This document shows, piece after piece, positions 8,784-16,793 of a stretch of 34,279 nt of DNA (the first letter of the stretch is position 1; each line of letters starts with the position of its first letter). Both the position numbers and the translations under genes were made by a program. The notes under the pieces were generated by a model. It saw only the letters and a program-made list of their open reading frames with translations. It did no database searches and was not told where the DNA came from. The DNA is from a bacterium. Lineage in GTDB: Bacteria; Verrucomicrobiota; Verrucomicrobiia; Limisphaerales; UBA8199. The stretch spans positions 1 through 34,279 of the forward strand of contig JAJYHY010000045.1 in NCBI GenBank assembly GCA_021784555.1. Direction: 5' to 3'.

Positions 8784-9155
8784 CTACGCATCGCAGCTTC
8801 TTGCCATCCGTCGTTTGGCACCGCAGCGAGACGCCCGAGAGCGAACCCTGAAAGTTGCAAACTGTCTGGAGTGGTTCTTGGTTGACAATCTGGTCACCGC
8901 CGGAAAAAGACCCGCCTCTGCCGTCCCCCGCCCACACGGCAAATGCAGGCTTGCGATGGCAGAGTCCCATGACGAAGGCGCCCATATCGGCTCCCGGGGA
9001 GCGTGGTTCACCGGGTTCTGCGGAGGCGCCTTCGTACACCATTGGGCGCAGATCTGGGCGGCCATTTCGGCTGGGGCCGCCTTGCGCCCGCACGCGGCAA
9101 GCAGGCCGACGACCATAATGCAACAGACGGCATACAATGTCGAGGATCGTCTCAT
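8784..9155 (-). CDS. Possible small lipoprotein
   Basis: 123 residues. The N-terminus is a plausible lipoprotein signal: MRRSS, a hydrophobic core (YAVCCIMVVGLLAAC) and a lipobox L-A-A-C with the cysteine at residue 22. The next segment (AEMAAQICAQWC) reads like protein. From about residue 70 the sequence is arginine-rich and low in quality, so only the N-terminal part may be genuine, or the gene may be decayed. No clear Shine-Dalgarno sequence precedes the ATG. No family recognised. Confidence 0.35.
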   Translation of the reverse strand: MRRSSTLYAVCCIMVVGLLAACGRKAAPAEMAAQICAQWCTKAPPQNPVNHAPREPIWAPSSWDSAIASLHLPCGRGTAEAGLFPAVTRLSTKNHSRQFATFRVRSRASRCGAKRRMARSCDA

Positions 9156-9244
9156 AAGCCTGGCCGTTGTAGCAGCAAGGTTGGGAGCCAGTCAACAAGC
9201 GGTTCCGACGGCTGGGTGACCAATCACTGATGGCAAGTCGCCAC

Positions 9245-9400
9245 GTCGCACTTTTTCCGTGCAATCTCCTGGCAATGGGGACACTCTGGTCCGCGAAAAA
9301 CCGACGGGATGAAGCAAGTTGTCATCGAAAACCCTGTGATCAACTCGCCCTTCCAGGAACCGCAGCGCCATTTCCGGTTCAGTGAGGAGGGGATCACCAA
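9245..9400 (+). repeat. Direct repeat, copy 1: upstream region and first ~30 codons of the restriction gene
   Basis: Starts near TCGCACTTTTTCCGTGCAAT and runs through the ATG at 9309 to about codon 30. It matches 16798-16955 with scattered substitutions. The untranslated part is as well conserved as the coding part, so the shared segment includes the promoter/leader. Confidence 0.85.
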
Positions 9401-12400
9401 CGAAATTGTTCCTCGTCGCCGCATCAGCTCCTATTTCATCCCCATCGCCGCCCCACGCAAAAGAGGCAAGCACGAACTCCAGTTCGAGACCGAATGGACC
9501 CGCGACCGGATCGAGGAGAACAAGTTCATTAACCAGGTCCGTTCCCGCGTGAAGCTGTGGCGCGAAAACCGCCACTTCGGGGTTACCCGCACGACCGAGC
9601 TTCTCTTGCGCTATTGGACCCGCCCCGACCGCGATCGCCGGCTTTTCTTCTGCCAAATTGAGGCGCTCGAAACCCTCATCTACCTGGCCGAGGTCGCCAA
9701 ACAGCGGGGGGACACGTGGATTGAAAACGAACTGCGCGTCGCCGCGGCCGACGCCAACCCGCTGCTGTATCGGATCGCCTGCAAGATGGCCACGGGTACG
9801 GGCAAGACGGTGGTCATGGCCATGCTCATTGCCTGGCAAACCCTCAACAAGCTGGCAAATCCGCAGGACGGCCGCTTCTCAGACAGCTTCCTGGTTGTCA
9901 CTCCCGGCATTACCATCCGCGACCGGCTGCGCGTTCTTCTACCCAACGACGTCGAGACCTATTTCCGCAAACTCGACCTTGTGCCTCCGGACCTGTTCCC
10001 CCAGCTTGGCAGAGCCAGAATCGTCATCACCAACTTTCACGCTTTCCAGCTCCGTGAACGCACCGCCGCGGGGCGGCTTACCAAGGCCCTGCTGGCCGGC
10101 CCCGGCAACGGCTCCAGCCCCTTTACTGAATCTCCCGACGAGATGGTCCGCCGTGTCTGCCGCGAACTCGGCGGCAAGAAGAACATCATCGTGCTCAACG
10201 ACGAGGCTCACCACTGCTACCGGCGTCGCGTGGGTGGCGAGGAGGAAGAGAAACTCACGGGCGACGAGCGCCGGGCGGCTCAGAAGCGCGAGGAAGAGGC
10301 CCGGGTCTGGATCTCCGGGCTTGAAGCCGTAAAGCGCAAGATCGGCATCCGGACCGTCTATGACCTTTCGGCCACGCCCTTCTTCCTGCGCGGCTCCGGT
10401 TACCCCGAGGGCACCCTCTTTCGTTGGGTGGTCTCCGATTTCTCTCTCATCGATGCCATCGAGTCGGGCATCGTCAAGGTCCCCCGTGTGCCGGTCGTGG
10501 ACGACAACATGCTCCACGATTCCCCGGTATATCGCGACATCTGGCCCGTCATCCGCCACCAGCTTCCGAAGAAGGGCCGCGGCACGGATGCGGTTACGGG
10601 GGAGCCGAAGCTGCCCCTCGAGCTGGAGGGCGCCCTCCGGAGTCTCTATGGCAATTACGAGAAATACTTTGCCCGCTGGCAAAGGGCCTTTGGCCTCCAG
10701 GGGCAGGTCCTCAACACCAGCCTGACGCCCCCGGTCTTTATCGTGGTGTGCAACAACACCAATGTCTCCAAGATGGTTTTCGATTACATCGCCGGGTGGG
10801 AAAAGCCGCTCGCCGATGGCCGGGCCGTGGTGGTGCCCGGCCGCTTGGCCCTCTTCAGCAACGAAGAAAACGGATCGTGGAGCCCTCGCCCCCGCACCAT
10901 CCTGGTGGACAGCGAACAGCTCGAATCCGGCGAAGCCATGAGCCACGATTTCAAACGCATCGCCGTTCGCGAAATCGAGGAGTTCAAAACCGAATACCGC
11001 ACCCGTTTTCCCGGCCGCGATGCCGAGGCCCTTTCTGACGAAGACCTCCTGCGTGAAGTCATGAACACGGTCGGCAAACCGGGCAAGCTCGGCGAGCAAG
11101 TCCGTTGCGTTATCTCCGTCTCCATGCTTACCGAAGGCTGGGACGCCAATACGGTCACTCACATCCTGGGGGTGCGCGCCTTCGGCACCCAGTTGCTCTG
11201 CGAGCAGGTTGTTGGGCGCGGGCTGCGGCGCATGAGCCACTCCACCGAGACACGCCGCTTCCCAGTCAACGGCGAGGAAGTGGAGATCGAGGCCTTCCCC
11301 GTCGAATACGCCGAGGTCTATGGCGTGCCGTTTTCGTTTATCCCGTGCAGCGGTTCCAGCTCGGACCCCAAGCCGGGTCCCATCCCGACGCGCGTGCGCG
11401 CCCTTGAAGACCGCGTCGCTTGCGAACTGACCTTCCCCCGGCTGGTTGGCTACCGCTACGATCTCCCGGCAGCCCGATTGGCGGCCAGGTTCACGCCCGA
11501 ATCCGGGCTCACTCTCTCGGCCGCTCATCTGCCGACAAAAACGACCAATGCCCCCATCGTCGGCGAATCCGTTATCCACGATCTTTCCGACTTGCGCCGC
11601 CGTCGGCCCGAGGAGGTCGCGTTCTTGCTGGCCAAGCTCACCCTCGAAAAGTACTTCCGCCAGGACGGCGAACACCGCGTCGCCAAGAGCACCAAACACA
11701 AGTTTGATGCCGAGGTGCAGGTTTGGCGCTTCCCCCAACTCCTCGACATCACCCGTGAGTGGCTCAACACTTGCGTCCGCTGCATGGACAACACGTTCCC
11801 TCAGCTCTTGCTGCTCCTCCAACTCGCCCATGAGGCCGCCGATCGCATCTACAAAGCCATCGTGACGTGCGCCGCCGGCGCCAAGGCGCTCAAACCCATC
11901 CTTCGCCCCTATGATCCCGTCGGCAGCACCCGCTACGTTGACTTCGACACGACCCGGCCGACTTACGCCACGCGCCCCGACCGCTGCCACGTCTCCCACG
12001 TCGTGGCGGACACCAAGTCCTGGGAGCAGAAATTGGCGCAGACCCTCGAAGACATGACGGAAGTCCGCGCCTACGCCAAAAACCAAAATCTCGGTTTCGC
12101 CATCCCCTACACCTTCAATGGCGAGGAGCACGATTATTACCCCGATTTCCTGGTCCGCATCGACGCGCCCGGGGGTCCGGGCAACTCTCCGGCGCCGTCG
12201 CCCTCCAGCCTGAATCTGATCCTCGAATGCACCGGCCAGAGGAAAAAGGATAAAGAGGCCAAGGTCACTACCGCGCAATCGCTCTGGGTCCCCGCCGTTA
12301 ATAATCACGGCGGCTTCGGGCGATGGGCGTTCCTGGAGATCGAGGATCCGTGGGATGCGCAAAACGCCATCCGCGCTATATTAGGGCAGGTCGGAGCCAT

Positions 12401-12656
12401 GAAGTCGTTTCCGCTCATCTCGAAAACACCTGGCGTCTGCGGCGGTGATGCCTGCATCCGCAAGACGCGCATCCCGGTCTGGACCATGGTCGAGTTCCGC
12501 AAGCTGGGGTCCAGCGACGAGGCGCTGCTCGAGATCTATCCCGGTCTCACGCCCGCTGACGTCCAGGCGGCCTGGGAGTATTACGAGCACAACTTGGCCG
12601 AAATCGAGACCGCCATACGCGAAAACGACGAGGCGATGGATGACCCGACTCTTTAG
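9309..12656 (+). CDS. Type III-like restriction endonuclease subunit (BPTD_3080-type helicase/nuclease) with in-frame C-terminal DUF433 domain
   Basis: 1115 residues. The restriction part is a superfamily 2 helicase: Walker A M160-ATGTGKT, D298-E-A-H box (LNDEAHHC), motif III S354-A-T-P, and motif VI Q633-VVGRGLRR. A C-terminal PD-(D/E)XK-like nuclease follows (YYPDFLVR, then LILECTGQRKKDKEAK, then AVNNHGGFGRWAFLEI). It would translocate on DNA and cut with the help of the methyltransferase encoded downstream. Instead of stopping after DAQNAIRAIL (about residue 1023), the frame runs straight into a complete DUF433 antitoxin domain from M1031. A TTA at 12381-12383 sits about where a stop would be expected and is one base from TAA. 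The DUF5615 toxin gene overlaps the 3' end. The first 30 codons and leader are repeated at 16.8 kb. Confidence 0.88.
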   Translation: MKQVVIENPVINSPFQEPQRHFRFSEEGITNEIVPRRRISSYFIPIAAPRKRGKHELQFETEWTRDRIEENKFINQVRSRVKLWRENRHFGVTRTTELLLRYWTRPDRDRRLFFCQIEALETLIYLAEVAKQRGDTWIENELRVAAADANPLLYRIACKMATGTGKTVVMAMLIAWQTLNKLANPQDGRFSDSFLVVTPGITIRDRLRVLLPNDVETYFRKLDLVPPDLFPQLGRARIVITNFHAFQLRERTAAGRLTKALLAGPGNGSSPFTESPDEMVRRVCRELGGKKNIIVLNDEAHHCYRRRVGGEEEEKLTGDERRAAQKREEEARVWISGLEAVKRKIGIRTVYDLSATPFFLRGSGYPEGTLFRWVVSDFSLIDAIESGIVKVPRVPVVDDNMLHDSPVYRDIWPVIRHQLPKKGRGTDAVTGEPKLPLELEGALRSLYGNYEKYFARWQRAFGLQGQVLNTSLTPPVFIVVCNNTNVSKMVFDYIAGWEKPLADGRAVVVPGRLALFSNEENGSWSPRPRTILVDSEQLESGEAMSHDFKRIAVREIEEFKTEYRTRFPGRDAEALSDEDLLREVMNTVGKPGKLGEQVRCVISVSMLTEGWDANTVTHILGVRAFGTQLLCEQVVGRGLRRMSHSTETRRFPVNGEEVEIEAFPVEYAEVYGVPFSFIPCSGSSSDPKPGPIPTRVRALEDRVACELTFPRLVGYRYDLPAARLAARFTPESGLTLSAAHLPTKTTNAPIVGESVIHDLSDLRRRRPEEVAFLLAKLTLEKYFRQDGEHRVAKSTKHKFDAEVQVWRFPQLLDITREWLNTCVRCMDNTFPQLLLLLQLAHEAADRIYKAIVTCAAGAKALKPILRPYDPVGSTRYVDFDTTRPTYATRPDRCHVSHVVADTKSWEQKLAQTLEDMTEVRAYAKNQNLGFAIPYTFNGEEHDYYPDFLVRIDAPGGPGNSPAPSPSSLNLILECTGQRKKDKEAKVTTAQSLWVPAVNNHGGFGRWAFLEIEDPWDAQNAIRAILGQVGAMKSFPLISKTPGVCGGDACIRKTRIPVWTMVEFRKLGSSDEALLEIYPGLTPADVQAAWEYYEHNLAEIETAIRENDEAMDDPTL
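12399..12656 (+). CDS. DUF433 antitoxin module (fused to, or internally started within, the restriction gene)
   Basis: 85 residues if translation starts at the internal ATG 12399. PGVCGGDACIRKTRIPVWTM followed by VEFRKLGSSDEALLEIYPGLTPADVQAA is a complete DUF433 domain, a MerR/winged-helix-like antitoxin normally encoded as its own small protein before a DUF5615 toxin. AGGGCAGG and GGAG lie just upstream of the ATG, so separate translation is possible although no stop codon separates it from the helicase frame. It overlaps the toxin start by 17 bases. Whether the cell makes a fusion, a free antitoxin or both cannot be told from sequence. Confidence 0.55.
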   Translation: MKSFPLISKTPGVCGGDACIRKTRIPVWTMVEFRKLGSSDEALLEIYPGLTPADVQAAWEYYEHNLAEIETAIRENDEAMDDPTL

Positions 12657-13008
12657 CAACGAGAACTTCTCCCATCCCGTCGTTCGTGAGCTTCGCCGGC
12701 TCGGCAACGATGTCTTGACCTCCCGCGATGCCGGACGCGCCGATCAAGGTATCCCGGACGATGAGGTCCTCGCCTTTGCCATCGATCAGCGGCGAGCCGT
12801 CCTCACCTTCAACCGTCGGCATTTCATCCGCCTCCATCTTCGCCGGCCGGAGCACGCCGGCATCATCGTCTGCACGCAAGACCCGGACGCTGCCGCGCTG
12901 GCCGCGCGCATCCACGACGCTATCGGCAGCTTGCCGGGGCTGCACGGCCGCCTGGTTCGCATCCGGCGGCCCAATCTCGCTGACCAACAACGGAAACCCA
13001 ACCCATGA
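12640..13008 (+). CDS. DUF5615 PIN-like toxin
   Basis: 122 residues from ATG 12640. The family pattern is clear: LFSNENFSHPVVRELRRLGN, then DEVLAFAIDQRRAVLTFNRR, HFIRLH, HAGIIVC and a final GLHGRLVRIRRP. DUF5615 proteins are PIN-like putative RNase toxins paired with DUF433 antitoxins. The first acidic position, commonly D-E-N, reads N-E-N here, so activity may be altered; N-E-N variants may also be natural. The start lies inside the end of the DUF433 frame, and the TGA overlaps the methyltransferase ATG (ATGA), which places a toxin-antitoxin pair between restriction and modification genes in one coupled operon. Confidence 0.85.
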   Translation: MTRLFSNENFSHPVVRELRRLGNDVLTSRDAGRADQGIPDDEVLAFAIDQRRAVLTFNRRHFIRLHLRRPEHAGIIVCTQDPDAAALAARIHDAIGSLPGLHGRLVRIRRPNLADQQRKPNP

Positions 13009-15797
13009 GACCGAAGCTGCACTCCCCCTCCCCCAAACCCATCTCCGCCCTCAAGCACAAGGACAAACGCGCCAACATCCCCACCGAGGAGCTGCGCGAC
13101 TTCGTCCAGGACCAGGAGAAGGCGCCCAAGAACGTTCTCTATCCTCGCGACCCATCTCTTGACCCGCAGCTTGTCTGGAAGGGCAAGGACGAGCAGGACG
13201 CCCACCCGCTGGACGTCCCCGCCGTCCCCATCTACATCCAGGAGAAAATCCATCCGCGGGCCTTGATCGAAAACCTGCGCCAGGAAGCCAAGGCCGGCGC
13301 CAAAACTCAGGAACTGGAGCTGTTCTCTGACTTCAATGGCATCCAGTTCGAGCAGCTCATCGAGTTCTACCAACACAAGGACGGCGTCAATTGGGCCAAT
13401 CGCATGATCCTCGGCGATTCGCTTCTGGTGATGAATTCACTGGCTGAGAAAGAGGGCCTTAAAGGCAAGGTCCAGATGATTTACATCGACCCTCCCTATG
13501 GCATCAAATTCGGCTCGAACTGGCAGGTCAGCACTCGCAAGCGGGATGTCAAAGACGGCAAGGCCGAGGACGCCACCCGCCAACCGGAACAGATCCGCGC
13601 CTTCCGCGATACCTGGAAGCTCGGCATCCATTCCTACCTCGCCTATCTGCGCGACCGGCTCACCGTCGCCCGCGAACTGCTCACCGAATCCGGCAGCGTG
13701 TTCGTCCAAATCGGCGATGAGAACGTTCACCTCGTCCGTTGCATGTTGGACGAAGTTTTTGGCGCGGATAACTTCTGCCGTCTGATCCCATTTGTTACAA
13801 CCGGCGGCCAATCAACAGATTTGCTTGGAAACGTTTTTGATTTCCTTCTGTGGTATGCAAAGGACCTATCACGGGTGAAATACAGACAGCTATACGTTGA
13901 AAAGGGTTTACGTGAGGGGGGCGGCTGGGCGCATTCGCGAGCGGAATTACCCGATGGCTCGCGGCTAAATTTTGGCGTTGATGAAGTGAAGCGGCGTCTT
14001 GAAGCAGGCGAAAAGATCCGTCCTTACTCGCAGGATGGCATCACATCACAAGGCCCAACTGCAACCGGAAGTCTCCCGTTCAAGTTTCAAGGGAGGGTGT
14101 TTAGCTGCCCGCAAAACTCCCATTGGAAAACGGACATGGAGGGGATGAAACGTTTGGCACTCGCATCGCGAATTGAAGCATCCGAAAATAGTATTCGTTT
14201 CGTTCGATTTCTTGACGACTTTCCGGTTCAACCAACCACCAACCTTTGGGACGACACGAATCGTCCAGGCTACATTGACGAGAAGCGTTATGTAGTTCAG
14301 ACGTCAGGCAAGGTGATCGAACGTTGCCTCTTGATGACCACCGACCCCGGCGATTTGGTGCTCGACCCGACTTGCGGCAGCGGCACCACCGCGTATGTGG
14401 CCGAGCAATGGGGCCGCCGCTGGATCACTTGCGACACCAGCCGCGTCGCCCTGGCCCTCGCCCGGACGCGGCTTATGGCGGCCCGCTTCCCCTATTACCT
14501 CCTCGCCGACAGCCCGGAAGGGCAGAGAAGAGAAGCCGAACTGAGCGGCAAGCTCCCCCAGGACATCAAAACCGAAGGCGACCTGAGGCGAGGCTTTGTC
14601 TATCAGCGAGTGCCTCACATCACCCTCAAATCTATCGCCAACAACGAGGAAATCGACGCCATCCACGCTCAATTCGCCCCGAAGCTCGATCAGGCCCTGG
14701 CCGTGCTGAACCGGGCGGCCGGCCAGAAATGGGAGGAATGGGAGGTGCCGCACGAGCTGCCGAAAGATGCCGATTCCGCACTCCGCACTGCGCACTCCGC
14801 CTTTTGGTCCCTGCGCCGCGAGCGCCAGCAGGCCATCGATGCCTCCATCGCCCGCCACGCCGAAACCGAACTCCTCTACGACCGGCCATACGAAGATACC
14901 AAACGCGTCCGCGTCAGCGGCCCGTTCACGGTCGAGAGTCTCTCGCCCCACCGCGTGTTGAGCGCCGACGATAACCAGGACGGCACCGTGACGGAGCAGG
15001 AGGCGCGCCAGCACCAGGATTTCGTCGCCATGATCCTGGATAATCTCAAAAAGGCCGGCGTCCAGAATACCCGCAAGGCGGAGCGGCTCATGTTCGAGCG
15101 GCTCGAACCCTACGCCGGTCTTTGGCTCCATGCGCGCGGCGATTACACGGACAAAGACGGGAAGCCCCGCCGCACCGCCGTTTGCATCGGGCCCGAGCAC
15201 GGCACCGTCGGTCCCGACCTCGTCAAAGAGGCGGCCAAGGAAGCGGTCCAGGGCGTTGGGTTCGACCTGCTCATCGTCTGCGGATTTGCCTTTGACCCCC
15301 ACGTCTCCGAGGAGATCAAGCGCTACGGCAAACTGACGGTCCTGCCCGCCCGCATGAATCCCGACCTCGCCATGGGAGATGAACTGCTCAAAAAGACCGG
15401 CGCCGGCAACCTGTTCACCGTGTTTGGCGAACCCGACGTGGAAATCAAGCCGCCCAAGGACGGGAGAATCGTCGTGGAGATAAAAGGCGTCGATATCTAC
15501 GACCCCACCACCGGCCAAATCCGCAACAGCAGCACCGACGACATCGCCTGCTGGTTCATTGACACGAATTACAATGGCGAGAGTTTCTTCGTCCGCCACG
15601 CCTATTTTACCGGCGCCGGCGAGCCCTACGAGAAGCTCCATCGCGCCCTCCGCGCCGAAATTGACGAAGCCGCCTGGCAATCACTCTACTCCACCACCAG
15701 CCGCCCCTTCGACAAACCCGCCACCGGCAAAATCGCCATCAAGGTCATCAACCACTATGGCGATGAGGTGCTAAAGGTGTTTGAAATTAAGAATTGA
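13005..15797 (+). CDS. Site-specific DNA-methyltransferase, type III Mod-like, beta-class (adenine-N6 type)
   Basis: 930 residues. Catalytic motif IV D162-P-P-Y-G comes before the AdoMet-binding motif D454-PTCGSGT, the order of beta-class amino-methyltransferases such as type III Mod subunits. About 290 residues between them carry the target-recognition domain. The long C-terminal part (about 500-930) is typical of Mod proteins paired with BPTD_3080-type helicases. It should methylate the recognition site and give the complex its specificity. The start overlaps the toxin gene stop. The DNA of the middle region (about 13790-14330) is visibly poorer in G+C than either side, suggesting replacement of the recognition domain. 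An in-frame ATTCCGCACTCCGCACTGCG-like tract near 14774-14803 resembles an intergenic repeat. Confidence 0.93.
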   Translation: MRPKLHSPSPKPISALKHKDKRANIPTEELRDFVQDQEKAPKNVLYPRDPSLDPQLVWKGKDEQDAHPLDVPAVPIYIQEKIHPRALIENLRQEAKAGAKTQELELFSDFNGIQFEQLIEFYQHKDGVNWANRMILGDSLLVMNSLAEKEGLKGKVQMIYIDPPYGIKFGSNWQVSTRKRDVKDGKAEDATRQPEQIRAFRDTWKLGIHSYLAYLRDRLTVARELLTESGSVFVQIGDENVHLVRCMLDEVFGADNFCRLIPFVTTGGQSTDLLGNVFDFLLWYAKDLSRVKYRQLYVEKGLREGGGWAHSRAELPDGSRLNFGVDEVKRRLEAGEKIRPYSQDGITSQGPTATGSLPFKFQGRVFSCPQNSHWKTDMEGMKRLALASRIEASENSIRFVRFLDDFPVQPTTNLWDDTNRPGYIDEKRYVVQTSGKVIERCLLMTTDPGDLVLDPTCGSGTTAYVAEQWGRRWITCDTSRVALALARTRLMAARFPYYLLADSPEGQRREAELSGKLPQDIKTEGDLRRGFVYQRVPHITLKSIANNEEIDAIHAQFAPKLDQALAVLNRAAGQKWEEWEVPHELPKDADSALRTAHSAFWSLRRERQQAIDASIARHAETELLYDRPYEDTKRVRVSGPFTVESLSPHRVLSADDNQDGTVTEQEARQHQDFVAMILDNLKKAGVQNTRKAERLMFERLEPYAGLWLHARGDYTDKDGKPRRTAVCIGPEHGTVGPDLVKEAAKEAVQGVGFDLLIVCGFAFDPHVSEEIKRYGKLTVLPARMNPDLAMGDELLKKTGAGNLFTVFGEPDVEIKPPKDGRIVVEIKGVDIYDPTTGQIRNSSTDDIACWFIDTNYNGESFFVRHAYFTGAGEPYEKLHRALRAEIDEAAWQSLYSTTSRPFDKPATGKIAIKVINHYGDEVLKVFEIKN

Positions 15798-16219
15798 ACA
15801 CGCCGTTCAAATTTCTGGTGGCGCTTTCGGTTTCAGCGTCCTCAAACTTTTCCGAAAATGTTACCCCCTACGGCCTTGAGCTTTCATCGAGGTTGTCGCC
15901 ATTTGCGCTTGCCAAGCTCCTTCAACAATGGGTGAACGACCATTGCGACTCGTTGGAATATGCCCAACTTGCTAAAGGGGCGGCAAGCGACGCCATTGCA
16001 GGTTGGTACAGCGAAAAGAGTAATCAAAAGTGGCTGTTTCAAACTGAGAACGAGCAAACCGAGGTCTGGAGTCAGGCTGCGACAGGAGCGGGCTTTTGTG
16101 AATTGTCCCGTCTTTTCTTTGCCAAATTTACGGAGCGATACCTGAATTATTTTTTGGAACGCCAGGCTTCTGTTTCCGGTCCCACAATCGAGCAGCGTGA
16201 GTCGTTGGCCAGGCCGTAG
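15794..16219 (+). CDS. Unrecognised 141-residue protein in the restriction operon
   Basis: Starts at a TTG that overlaps the methyltransferase stop (TTGA) and ends 23 bases inside the Vsr-like gene, so it is translationally coupled on both sides. No signal peptide or motif was recognised; the sequence is mixed alpha/beta-like with a C-terminal helix (LSRLFFAKFTERYLNYFLER). Base composition is lower in G+C than the restriction gene, like the methyltransferase middle region. Its position suggests a helper in restriction, repair or specificity, but no function is assigned. Confidence 0.65.
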   Translation: MNTPFKFLVALSVSASSNFSENVTPYGLELSSRLSPFALAKLLQQWVNDHCDSLEYAQLAKGAASDAIAGWYSEKSNQKWLFQTENEQTEVWSQAATGAGFCELSRLFFAKFTERYLNYFLERQASVSGPTIEQRESLARP

Positions 16220-16664
16220 CAAGTATGCCAAAACGACGTTTGGGGGACTGTCGCGTTCGGCATTGATGTCGCGCGTCCGCGGTTCGCGCAACGCGACGAC
16301 CGAGTTGAGACTTATATCGTTGTTGCGGGCAGCGCGATTGAAGGGCTGGCGTCGCAATTACCCACTGCCAGGAAAGCCGGATTTCACCTTCCCGAAGTTA
16401 AAACTGGCGGTTTTTGTGGACGGCTGCTTCTGGCACGGCCACGGCTGTGGTCGAAATTTGAATCCGAGGCGAAACGCCGCGCTGTGGCGCAAAAAAATCG
16501 TCGGCAATCAAAGGCGCGACAGGCGAGTAACGCGAGAATTGCGGGAGGCTGGATGGCGCGTTGTCAGAATTTGGGAGTGCAGACTGACCAAGCAACCAAC
16601 CGTTTGTCTCGGTCGAATACGGCGAGCCTTGGCTGCAGTCCTTGAATTGCAAAACACGCTGTAA
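16197..16664 (+). CDS. vsr: Very short patch repair (Vsr)-type endonuclease
   Basis: 155 residues from GTG 16197. The Vsr pattern is present: SRSALMSRVRGSRNATTELR with E36, PGKPDF with catalytic-type D62, then VFVDGCFWHGHGC with zinc-ligand candidates C77, H82, C84 and active-site H80, and WRVVRIWEC with the last cysteine. Compared with E. coli Vsr, T63-H64 are replaced by V74-D75, a substitution I recall from other family members. Vsr nicks DNA beside T:G mismatches from deaminated 5-methylcytosine. Here the adjacent methyltransferase is of the amino (adenine) type, so the usual 5-methylcytosine partner is missing from the window and this protein may have another role. Confidence 0.85.
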   Translation: MSRWPGRSKYAKTTFGGLSRSALMSRVRGSRNATTELRLISLLRAARLKGWRRNYPLPGKPDFTFPKLKLAVFVDGCFWHGHGCGRNLNPRRNAALWRKKIVGNQRRDRRVTRELREAGWRVVRIWECRLTKQPTVCLGRIRRALAAVLELQNTL

Positions 16665-16793
16665 ACAAGTCAAGTTCGCGCGACCCTATGTAGAGAAGAA
16701 AATGGTCTGAGGCGGAGCCTCGTTAGGGAAGAGGCCGCGATTCGAAAAGGTTATGGTACTGCCCGGCGTGAACCGAGGGCGACCCTTAGACGT

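Noticed and set aside
9939..12362. 807-codon open frame on the minus strand
   Set aside because: Antisense shadow of the restriction helicase, produced by high G+C codon usage; no recognisable motif.
12640..13008. Longer start at 12445 for the DUF5615 toxin
   Set aside because: The extra residues are a shadow of the DUF433 frame; the DUF5615 family begins at the equivalent of MTRLFSNENF.
14304..15680. 458-codon open frame on the minus strand
   Set aside because: Antisense to the C-terminal half of the methyltransferase; composition and lack of motifs mark it as a shadow.
16681..16790. Possible tRNA-like or small RNA sequence after the Vsr-type gene
   Set aside because: No consistent acceptor stem or T-arm; the ATTCGAAAAGG stretch does not fit a T-loop.
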